Positions 1 to 10,000 of a stretch of 64,000 bases of DNA are shown piece by piece. Source of the DNA: Hyalella azteca (lineage: Eukaryota; Arthropoda; Malacostraca; Amphipoda; Hyalellidae); NCBI RefSeq assembly GCF_000764305.2, contig NW_025941306.1:124001-188000 (forward strand), written 5' to 3'. Below the pieces are notes generated by a model that saw only the letters and a program-made list of their open reading frames with translations, did not search any database and was not told the DNA's origin. A program made the translations under genes and the position numbers. Numbering within the stretch: the first letter of the stretch is position 1; each line of letters starts with the position of its first letter.

Positions 1-15
1 GTGTATAAGAGACAG
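1..15. other. Residual Nextera transposase mosaic end
   Basis: The first 15 bases, GTGTATAAGAGACAG, are the 3' part of the 19-base Tn5/Nextera mosaic end. Complete copies occur at three other places in the window. This is library adapter, not genome, so the contig probably begins at a mate-pair junction. Confidence 0.95.
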
Positions 16-860
16 TACGTGGGCCACCGCAACTCCAGGTCACCATACCGCGATGTCGACGAACGCATTCAGAAAAGTGAATTGTTCACACTATACAAAT
101 AGTGACATGTAATGTATGAAGCTTTGATACGCGCTTTTTAGGGACTAGCTGACTTAGGAGGACCCGCACTAAAGTGAAAAGGTGCATCGCTATTTGGACA
201 AATTCTCACTAGTGTCTGTGAGTGTGGGTTTGATTCCTGGCTTGGGGTTATGATCTGAAGGCGGCACGCCAGTGTCGCAGTGGACGAAGTCGCCCAGAAG
301 TCATCATTAGACCAGGGGGCGACAGCGGGGCACGGCTGGCTGATGGTTGGACGGGTGGGAGTGAAGTGAGAGTCTGCTGTATTGTGGTGGCTTGGGTACG
401 TGTAGATAAAGCCATTCAATGTTCTCCTCTACCATTAAAATATAGCCCTCATTACCTCGAGTTGTTGTTTCACGTTGGTGAAAAGTTGGTTATGGTTTCA
501 AGCTGGGGTTTCACGTACATTTTTGTGTTGAACATTCTGTAAATTTGTGTTTGAAATAATTTCTTGGAGTAATATTTTCACAAGCATGTCGCTAACATAT
601 TTATTCTAAATATCTCATCAGTAACACGCTCTATAGTCATGTGTTGTATAAACATGATAGCACTTGGCATAATGATATAATTCGTCCAGTCGCCTGTCGC
701 CATAAACATCCCACGCAATCACCTAATCACATGTCTTTAGTAAACATGTCTTAACATCAATTTCATCTATAACCTCTGTATTTATTATCTTGCCACAACC
801 TGACTTAAGTATGCCTTGTGTATCATAGGAACTTGCTTAAACATGACTTGCTTATTGCAG
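16..860. other. Sequence upstream of the first recognised DCAF6 exon
   Basis: No coding exon is recognised. The last bases (TTGCTTATTGCAG, ending at 860) form a pyrimidine-rich splice acceptor, so at least the right-hand part is intron of the DCAF6-like gene. An open frame on the minus strand at 138-419 has no recognisable family features. Confidence 0.6.
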
Positions 861-1113
861 AACGATGATCAAGGAAGCCTGTTTCTGGGGCTCTGACCAC
901 GTGATGTCAGGCTCAGACTGCGGCCGCATCTTCGTATGGGAGCGCAGCACGCAGCGCCTCGTGATGCTCCTCGACGCCGACCGTCGCGTCGTAAACTGCG
1001 TACGCCCGCACCCCAGCCTCCCCCTGCTGGCCTCTTCAGGCATCGACTACGACCTCAAGCTCTGGATGCCGCTGCTGCCTGAGCCCACCTTCGACGAGGA
1101 GAGGGCGGCAGAG
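861..1113 (+). CDS. DCAF6: DCAF6-like exon, penultimate
   Basis: Acceptor TTATTGCAG ends at 860. One base completes a codon and the frame then reads [10 protein letters not shown]. It ends ...ERAAE at 1113, before GTTGGT. Phase 0 at the 3' end agrees with the next exon. Confidence 0.85.
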
Positions 1114-1462
1114 GTTGGTTGTGTGCCGAGACCTCAAGCTCTGGATGCCGCTGCTGGAGGGCTATTGTGAGACTGGTGGTGCGTGCAGGTGATACAGTGC
1201 AACGAGTTGCTGCTGGAGGGCTATTGTGTACTGTGGAGGGCTATTGTGTGACACGTCATTGTGTATTGTGTGGTGCGTGCAGGTGATGCAGTGCAACGAG
1301 GTGCTGCTGGAGGAGACGCGCGACACCGTCACCGTACCTGCCGCCTTCATGATCCGCGTCCTGACGAGCCTCAACCAAATGCGGCGCGCCCCACGAGACG
1401 AGCCTCCCGCCAGGGAGCTTGTCAGCGACAATGACGATGACGACAGCGACGAGGAGCTCTGA
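861..1462 (+). CDS. DCAF6: DCAF6/NRIP-like WD40 protein, C-terminal two exons (partial gene)
   Basis: This is the C-terminal part of a DDB1- and CUL4-associated factor 6 (NRIP) homologue, a WD40 substrate receptor for CUL4-DDB1 ubiquitin ligases. Two exons are visible, 861-1113 and 1283-1462, joined in phase 0. The first carries the last WD repeats: [36 protein letters not shown] and [13 protein letters not shown]. These closely follow the vertebrate DCAF6 pattern ([20 protein letters not shown]). The second carries [16 protein letters not shown], which matches the conserved LEETRNTITVPASFM block of DCAF6, and ends in an acidic tail ([11 protein letters not shown]) like that of the family. 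The N-terminal WD repeats lie upstream, beyond the adapter at position 1. The two exons are G+C rich compared with their flanks. The only other candidates would be close paralogues such as DCAF5 or DCAF8, whose tails match less well. Confidence 0.9.
1127..1282 (+). repeat. Intronic duplicates of the two flanking exon edges
   Basis: The 169-base DCAF6 intron is largely built from copied exon pieces. Bases 1130-1156 repeat exon bases of about 1048-1075 (ACCTCAAGCTCTGGATGCCG). Bases 1176-1219 repeat the next splice acceptor plus about 30 bases of its exon (GTGCGTGCAG followed by GTGATACAGTGCAACGAG). A short unit, GGAGGGCTATTGTG, occurs three times. The copied acceptor at 1188 could act as a cryptic splice site. 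Confidence 0.85.
1283..1462 (+). CDS. DCAF6: DCAF6-like terminal coding exon
   Basis: Acceptor GCGTGCAG ends at 1282. It encodes 59 residues from [12 protein letters not shown] to the acidic tail S-D-E-E-L, with stop TGA at 1460-1462. Confidence 0.88.
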   Translation: MMQCNEVLLEETRDTVTVPAAFMIRVLTSLNQMRRAPRDEPPARELVSDNDDDDSDEEL

Positions 1463-2035
1463 GGGCGGGTCTGGCGGGGCTGTGGCTCCTGCTTCAGCAG
1501 TACCTGAGGATGGTGGAGGCCTCTGCAACACAAATGTAGTGAGTTCTTGTGAGCCTAAGGCTCATGGATCCTCATTCTGATCAGCACGAAACTAATTTCC
1601 CCAGACTCGTTCATTCACTTTAATTTAAAAGTTGTCATTCATCGACTTTCTCTGCTAATCGAAATTATTGGTTGTTTTTAGTTCAAATTTGACGTCATTT
1701 GAGTAGCGCTCCATTTGTTTTGTCTCTCAACTTCCGCGTTGAACCGATAAAACCTGTGTCTTAACCTCAGTTTAAGCTTGAAACTGTTAATTTCTACGAC
1801 TAGAGTCCATTGCTTGGAATTTGTCACCTCTCTCTTTGTTCTACTCATCTTAACATTAGTTTCTTAAAGTTGAATCAACTTTTCGTTTCCGTTTTAGCCC
1901 ATTTGAAACTTCTGCTCAGCTGGTGTTTAATCACCGAATCCTCTTCCTATACTCTTTTCCAGCTCATTGGAAGCCTAACATGCCATGCTGCTTAGGGCAT
2001 TGTTTTATTAGGTAGGTTGTTTTTAAGTTGATTTT

Positions 2036-2075
2036 CCAGTAATACTTCACTTTTATTTACGTGAAGTATTACTGG
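2036..2075. repeat. Perfect 15-bp inverted repeat (hairpin)
   Basis: CCAGTAATACTTCAC at 2036-2050 and its exact complement at 2061-2075 are separated by a 10-base loop. No transposon ends or target duplications are seen around it. Confidence 0.9.
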
Positions 2076-2189
2076 ATTCAATGTTTTACTACAGCGCGTC
2101 CTGTGCAGGGGCGCTGACCTCCGACACAGACTTGATACGGAACACCGGGCTTTTGGAATGCGACAGTAATGGAGGCTCGTGGAAACTGG

Positions 2190-2356
2190 ACAGCAACAAT
2201 AATGAAGACTTGTGGACAACAATAATAATGAAGGCTCATGGACAGTAACAATAATGAAGACTTATGGACAGTTACAATATAATGAAGGCTCATGGACAGC
2301 AACAATAATGAAGCTGATGGACAGCAACAATAATGAAGGCTCATGGACAGCAACAA
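2190..2356 (+). repeat. Minisatellite, units of about 22-27 bp
   Basis: Repeated ACAGCAACAATAATGAAGGC / CTCATGG-type units, six to seven copies with some length variation. Open frames through it are by-products of the repeat. Confidence 0.85.
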
Positions 2357-3087
2357 AAAATGAAAGCTGGTGGCACAGCGTTGCCTGTAAAATCGCGTCT
2401 GTGGAGTCTCACTGTACTGTGTTTTGGTGGAGCACGATTCTTGCCCTTGTTACATTAATGAGCTTTTGGTCTACGGATATTATCTCATTTGGGTCCGCTG
2501 AATCACATTATTTAACTGGATGCAAGTGTTACCATTTATACCTTTACAGTAATAATTTATAGCTAAGCGCTTTAACAATGGCCTTAATTTTTAGATCCAG
2601 GTTGCAGTGCTCTTCATTTCCTGTTGTTTTTTAAACTTACTTGCTAGTGATCGCAAACCAAATAATCGAAATAAAGTCAGTATCGAAAATGCTTTGCAAG
2701 TCTTACTTAATTCAGACTACCGTATTCTCGGCCTAGCCAAAAAATGTTTTGAACAAACCTGTCCAGGATATCTTCCAAATTTGCCATAAGAAACGTCGTT
2801 TAGTTGTTACTCGTCAAGTTCATGTTCCCGTATATCATGCTCCCTTACGTTTGGAAACGATTTTTCAGTTTTTAAACTCTTAATTTAATTGTTACTTTAT
2901 TTAGATTGCGTTGTCCCTCAAGCCTGGTCCGCTTATGCTGGCCATATTTTGTTCAGCGTCGACCTACAGAATTGCCTTCTTGGCAATCCTGTGGAAGCAT
3001 CTTACGCTTGTCCAGCTTGTGGTTTTTTGATGTTTGTGAGAGTTATTTGTTTTATCCAATAATCGCTCGAGCTCATTGGTGTTTGTG

Positions 3088-3215
3088 TCCGACGTCTACA
3101 TCGCTGGACGCACCGAGTGCACGTCTACATCGCTGGACGCACCGAGTGCACGTCTACACCGCAGGTCGCACCGAGTGCACGTCCACATCGCAGGTCGCAC
3201 CGAGTGCACGTGCCT
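3088..3215 (+). repeat. 29-bp minisatellite, four copies
   Basis: The unit begins ACGTCTACATCGCTGGACGC and is followed by ACCGAGTGC. The last two copies differ (CGCAGGTCGC). The period is not a multiple of three, so any open frame changes frame at each copy. Confidence 0.88.
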
Positions 3216-4053
3216 GGTGCACGTATAAGTCGACGCATTTCTCCGTGCTCGGTGGTGCGGCTCTTAACTCTTCACTCTGCCACAGCGCCTCGCGTGGAGG
3301 AAGTTGATGACGTGTTCAGTTCTTCTAGTCGAATTCTCCAAGTATTATTACTCGATGTTATCATTTTTATTTATATAGCGTTAAGTTATTATTTAGTTTA
3401 TAGCTTTGCACTAGGGAGCTGTTGACGAACAAATTACTGCAGTTGTCGCCTGAATTGTTCGCTTAGATCACACTTAAAGTTTAGGAAATTTTGGCTTTGA
3501 AGCATCAGGTCTTCATAATTCGTCAAGTCAGTCCCATTCTTCGATAAATTTAACTGTAATCGTATCAGTTGTCAGGCCTAGAATCATCTATCAATTTTGC
3601 TTTATGTTTTCTCATATAGAGCGAATAAGAGTTTCTTACAATTAACAGTAGTTGCGGCTTCGAACATCACAACGGCGGTGCCTTAATCAAGACTATACTC
3701 TGAACTAACTCCAACCTTCTGTGTGTGTGCAACTCCGACTCGAACGCTTCATTGTACTTCACAGGCGTCACGAGTCAGACTTGTATTCTAGTCCACCTGA
3801 GTAGTTATGCACCTAACCTTAAGAGTATCCAGTCATACCTATTACTGTAATTACCAGGACAGGTGTTGTTTTGCCTGTTCTTTGTCCTCGCGTAAGTCAC
3901 TTAGCAATATTTATTTCAACTTTTCTTCCCTCTCTTTCTTCGGAGAGACAATAACAGTTTTGTTAATTTTACGTTATTTCTAACAAGAATTTAATAATCT
4001 TAACATATTTCTTGCCTCTTCTTCCAATTCTTTCTCCCAGTTGACGAGCTCCT

Positions 4054-4087
4054 CATGTCATGTCGTCCAATAGGACGACATGACATG
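4054..4087. repeat. Perfect 15-bp inverted repeat with 4-base loop
   Basis: CATGTCATGTCGTCC (4054-4068), loop AATA, then the exact complement (4073-4087). A family of short TGTATCAACA words follows (4088-4145). Confidence 0.9.
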
Positions 4088-6194
4088 TATCAACATAAAT
4101 TGTTGACATGTATCAACAATTGTAGCAACGTGTATCAACAATTTAGGTTCATGTTTTCAACCTTCTTGTTTGAACTTTTACCCGACGGCCCCATGCTATG
4201 ACGGCCCAGGTTGTGTCCTGACCCTTGAGCCGTCTTCAAATCGTCGTACGAGCTTGTTTCTATGCTAATATTTATTGAGTTCAACCCTCTTAAACATACT
4301 CACTACTTCTGAGGAAGGATGAGGTGCAGATGGCCCATCATTGTGTAAATATCAACTGTTCATTTTTGTCGTTGATCACAACTCTTGGTCGCTCAAAAGG
4401 TCTTGTTTTAACTCTATTCCTCCCTCTATTCTCTATTCCTGATGAAGCGATGAGTGCTACGCCTACGCGACCAAATTAGTCAAGGAACGGGATTATATCC
4501 GTCCAGTAATTAAGGCCGAACAGCGCGAGACTCCACACATTGTTTTCTCGAAATTAAAACTTTAGTGGAGTATTGCTCAAACCTCTTCTACTTTCTTCGC
4601 CTTTGGTTGTAATTTAAGTTTTTTGCTCAAACTTTCATGTTCACCCGTTCTGATGATTATCTCAGGATGGTTTTCTGTCAAGACAGTGCAGAATCAATAG
4701 CTTCGATTCGCGAAATTGAACAGGAATAACCCCTGGGCTTCTCTGCAGATTCTTTCAAAATTTTCCAGTGAATGAAAAACAAAGCTCTTCTTTAATTATA
4801 TTTTATTTAAGGGTAAAATTGAAAGACGCCAAGAACTCTTATTTTCTTATTACGATTAAGACTGTACAAAATCATTAAGTATAAATTTACAGCAATATAC
4901 ACACAATCTATAATTATAAACATGGTCTTGTTTGTATTCTTAAGATCATACGTCATAAAAATCTCCATAGTGTAACTATCAATAAAGATTGGAAAAGAAA
5001 ATAATATTTTATTTCTTATATTGCTACGTCTTTTCAAGTTCTCAGCAAGTCAACAATCTTCGCGAGGCGGGGGGACCGCTACCGTTGATACAGGAGAGAA
5101 ATTTTCCTTTGGACGAAGGAAAATACAATTCCAAAACGTCAATATTAATTCCTAATATTAATTTCAAATTAAATATATCATAAATTTTTCCAATGTAACA
5201 TAACTTCTGAAAATATTGACTCATAATTTCAGAAATGTAAATTCAGGTATTGCTAAAACAGCGATTGTCGAGCTGTCTAACGCAGGTAAATCAAGTGAGA
5301 AAATCCGACGGGAATGGGACATTACAGCTTGAATGTTATTCGTGACTCTTGTAGGACCTTTCCCAGCTGTTGCCAGCTTATCATCAATTCTAATTGAGTA
5401 ACTTCTATTTGAAAAAATTTTCTTTTGTATTTATTTTTCCTTACTGTACTTATTGTCATATCGCTTTTGTCGTAATAAGGAAGAGCCTCGCGTGTCTCAA
5501 TTAAATCAAAGCTTTGCGATCTCAGATGCAACGCGAACGCCTATTGAGTCATTAAAAATAGCAATTAATCCACAAAATCGGCATCAAGAGCAATAGACCC
5601 TACATATATCCAGCAATTTTTGCATGAGCGATGCTTGAGAGAGCAGGTGGGAACGTCGTATCTCCTCTTCAGCTACAATTAGGGTGAATGCCGCAGGGCA
5701 GTGTGATAGTCTGTACTATACCTCCCTCAGCGCGACAGGCAGTAAATATCTTATAGCAATAAAGTACATTCCCTCCAGCCAAACACAATCGTACAAACTA
5801 TTGAACCGCAGACCACAAATGCGCTTCTGTTCAAAAACCGTGGCCATGGACTCAAAAGTGCCAACAATCTCTCGACTACCAGGCTACCCAAGAGATGCCA
5901 GACGCCTTGAAGACGCGGCTTCGCTAGACATGGTAATTCTAAACGAAGAAGTCTCATGCCATGACCACTATGCCAATATTAACGCCTGCATACTCGATAT
6001 ATGACGTGAGTAATGCTAGAACGGGACAGTGTACGAGCCTGGAACACTTCATACCAGTGACCTAGGTCGATGGAATTGGCTTTGTTGCACATTGAGAATA
6101 AGCTACACGCGCCTAAAGCACAGCTACCTGCTTGAGCACCACCGTATACCGATCGCGCATCTTACAGAAACAAAAAAAAAAGCATTCACTCTCA

Positions 6195-6268
6195 AGACAA
6201 CGAATTAAGCGACAAAATAACGGCATTAGCGACAAAACAACGGCATTAGCGACAAAATAACGGCAAAT
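6195..6268 (+). repeat. Short tandem repeat, unit about 23 bp
   Basis: Three copies of ACGGCATTAGCGACAAAAT-type units, the last truncated. Confidence 0.75.
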
Positions 6269-6884
6269 TATTTATAAAAATAATTATTTACATTGCGTCC
6301 CGATACCGTACCTAAAAGATTATTTCAAAGCATTATCAGTGACGAAAATTTATTTTACAAATGAATGTCATTATAATAAGTTTAATGTTAGCAAATTTTT
6401 TGTTTCTTTCAATTGCATCAGGTAAGATTCACGTCACGAGCGCCTTCAGCAACTGAGTTTCTATAGGCAAATATTATTTGCGAACATTTACACTTCTGAG
6501 ACGAAACTTTTTAATTATCTCTCGTCAGTCAACCTGCTAACATCTATTCATTCGAAACTCACCCATCAAGTAATTAATCGGTATTACTCTCAACTCACAA
6601 ATATTGCAATAACCGTAAAAACATTTCTGTCAGAGAAGCCATTTGATAAGAATTAAACACTCAGACTAGAAGGTCTGATTTTCACTATAGCAGTATTCGT
6701 ACTCAATAAAGTAAGGGGAATTATTTACGATCATCTTCATCAGCCAACGTTTAAAAAGGAGCTGCCTCTTATCGTGCATCACCCAAGCTTGTTTCGCTTA
6801 CACGGCATTACATGTCCGATTGTCATTCGTAGGATAATAATAATATCGTAAGATGTGTACCACGACAGAAAGCTACGAAGATCG

Positions 6885-7061
6885 TCAAGAAGTGACCACC
6901 CTCCTGAAGGTGTTGCGCAAGGAGCACAGGGAGGGCATAACAGGTCTTCTGACGGCGAGGGTGAGGACGCGAGGTGGTCCGTCTTTCTCCTTGGTGAGGC
7001 AGAGGGGCTGAGAGAAGCCGTTCTTCAGGGTTGATGCCACACTCGAAGACACGCCAAAAAC
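6885..7061 (-). CDS. NLR exon 16 (C-terminus)
   Basis: Acceptor TAATTTCTCAG, 177 bases including stop TGA (6885-6887). Encodes VFGVSSSVASTLKNGF... to TFRRVVTS, 58 residues, basic. Phase agrees with exon 15. No family feature is recognised in this tail. Confidence 0.68.
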   Translation of the reverse strand, partial: VFGVSSSVASTLKNGFSQPLCLTKEKDGPPRVLTLAVRRPVMPSLCSLRNTFRRVVTS

Positions 7062-10000
7062 CTGAGAAATTACAAAGTTATTCGAAATAAAAGGGAAAGC
7101 TGCAGTAATAGTTAACAAAGGTTGGCAGAGTAAATAAGAAATAGCCGAAGCAAGTGAAGAAGTTACCAAAAGGCTGAAGAATTGACTATATAGAAATAAA
7201 TATTACATAGAAAACGATATCTAAGACTAAATAGAAAACAATATCTAAGACTGTATAGAAAACGATATCTAAGGCTATATAAAATACGATATCTAACACG
7301 ATTTTGAAAATGATATTTAAGATTGTTTAGAAAACGATATCTAAGACTAAATAGAAAACGATATCTAAGACTTTATAGAAAACGATATCTAAGCCTATAT
7401 AGAAAAAAAAAACAAATAAGAAAGATTAACAGAAGTCACAGAAGACTGAAACACAAAAAAAAGACTGGAGTAGAAGACCGAAATCTGGTAATGGAAACTG
7501 TTGGTTCGAGATCGTAACCTGCAAGGTGAAGCTGAACTTGTTCCAGTGCTGGTAAAGGCAGCCCGCCAGCCAAGCGGCCATCTCCTCGTCCATGTTCCTG
7601 GCGTTGACGGTGTAGAAGCAGACGGAGACGCTCTCGAGGCTCGGTAGGGAACTGACGAAGGCATGTAGTAGAGACGTGGTACACGTCGCCAGATGGTTCT
7701 TGTGCGGACGATGTTCGTTGACGTTGTGCAGTTTAACGTCCTTAATGTTTTTGCACTGACGTAATGCGTCGCAGAATTTGTCGAATTGAGCTTCGGTCTC
7801 GGAGAGGTTGAACTGCCACGAGTTGAGAGTGAGGTCGCGGAGCAGCGGGATTGTCGCCAGTAGGCGGAAGCATTGCTGGCAAGCAGCGTCGTCGAGGCGA
7901 GACGGTCGGGAAAGGCTGGCTGATAGGTCCAGCGTCACCAAGCTGGTGGGAACGTTTCATAAAATTAAATTCAAACCTGGATACAGAATTATTATAATTT
8001 GGATGAGATGTTAGCGCGCCGGCGCCAGAGCTCGATTGAGATGGTATGGTTTTCGGCTAATTAGAGACAAGAAAAAATATCAACGAAAAATCTGATAATA
8101 TTCTATCATTTCTCGCTTGAGAAAAAATTTTAAAGTACCGTACCACCTGAACGGTGTCTGGTGAATTCACAATTATGTTTTTTGGATTATCTAGCTATTT
8201 TCGTTTCATCTATTCAATTATCAGCCTATTAAATAAACAATCTAATTCAATCTAATAATCAAAATAGGAACAGCCATCGTATCAATGTTGACTATTCCAT
8301 GAGTCCATGAAAGGAACTCGTACAAAAATATTATAGAAAAACAGACCGGTCTGCGAAGTAACAATTCCAGCTGTCACAAGCAATAGACCGGTCTGCGAAG
8401 TAACAATTGCAGCTGTCACAAGCAACAGACCGGTCTGCGAAGTAACAATTCCAGCTGCCACAAGCAACAGACCGGTCTGCGAAGTAACAACTACAGCTGC
8501 CACAAGCAACAGACCGGTCTGCGAAGTAACAATTCCAGCTGCCACAAGCAACAGACCGGTCTGCGAAGTACCAATTCCAGCTGTCACAAGCAACAGACCG
8601 GTCTGCGAAGTAACAATTCCAGCTGTCACAAGCAACAGACCTCGTGAAGCCCCTGAGGGCAGGCAGCAGCAACGGCCCCCGCCTGGGCCCCACGTCCACC
8701 AGTTCCACCTCCGCCAGGCTGCACAGCGAAGTTCATTAGTTAATCTTCAGTGTACTAATGGTGACTCTCATAGCCAGGCGTGTAGACGAATGAAGAATTT
8801 TATTATTGGGGTTTTATTAAAAAACGTGTTGTTAGATTGATTTCGAATAATTTTGAAACGCTTTCAATAATCCTTAAATACGGAACTTCCGCCAACGCTC
8901 AACTCGCGCCGGATTCGGAATAACAAGTTTTTCGAACGAGGAGGTGAGGGCACTACACTCTCACTTGAGGGAGGTGAGGGCACTACACTCACTTGAGGGA
9001 GGTGAGGGCACTACACTCTCACTTGAGGGAGGTGAGGGCACTACACTCTCACTTGAGGGAGGTGAGGGCACTACACTCGTGCTGCTGAGGGATGGGAGGG
9101 GGGATGCTGGTCACGATGGGAGGGGACAGCATGAGCTGAGACAAGGTCCCCCGGCCGCTGGGGTCGCCGAAGCGGACGGTGCAGTGGCGCAGGCTGAGCT
9201 CCTGTACGCGCCAGCTGCGCAGCACCGACGACGCCTGCTGCAGCGCAGACGCCTTGTCCTGCTCGGTGAAAAAGATCGACTCAGAAAATATTTGGCAAAT
9301 GTTCCAAACATAAGAAGACTGTGCTCGAAATTATGAAATATATTGTGAAAAATGTAAAGTTTATGACAAGAATTTTTATATTAAAATCGTATCTGTCTTA
9401 CGAAATCGAGAAATGGTGACTTTGGAAACTCATTGGTGTCCAAAACTTAAGATTAAGAGGCGTCAAGAACAGATGTCAAAGAAGTCAAAATCTAATTGGC
9501 CTTGGCAGTTTGATTACAAAATCCAAGTTGATGACTGAAAATATCCACTGAACCACTAACAAGATGCTAATCCTGATCAAAGTGCCGTACCTGGAGTTGG
9601 AAGTTCCAGTGGTCGCAGTGTAGGGTCCTGAGGGACGTGTTGTTGCGTAGGGCGGTGCAGGCGAGCTGGAAGGCCGCGTCCTTGACGGTGACCTGGTCAG
9701 ACGAGAGCTTCACGGTCTCAATGCTCTCCGACTGACCCAACGCGATCAAGATCGGCATGTAGCTCTTCACCTGAACGAAAAAAAACATAGAAGTCATTCT
9801 TGACTTCCAGCCTATAATAATGTGCAAAGACTGCATGAGAAAAGATCATGATCAAGCATTTACAATTTACCGATAACGTCGTAAATTGTGTTTGATCTAT
9901 TTCATTAGCTACAGGGATTCAACCGAAACCAATTAATGGAGTATGTTTACTTAACAAATTATAAAAGTTTATTCGTCTCTCACGACTTACAACACAGACA

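Larger units (their letters stand above)
1463..6884. other. Convergent intergenic region between DCAF6-like and NLR genes
   Basis: No gene is supported here. The region must hold the 3' UTRs of the two convergent genes. It contains the hairpins and minisatellites listed separately. Open frames such as 5684-6004 (+) and 2906-3307 (+) show no family features; the latter only reads through a tandem repeat. Confidence 0.6.

Noticed and set aside
165..260. Possible SINE head with GGTTTGATTCC
   Set aside because: Only a B-box-like word is present, with no convincing A box and no second copy in the window.
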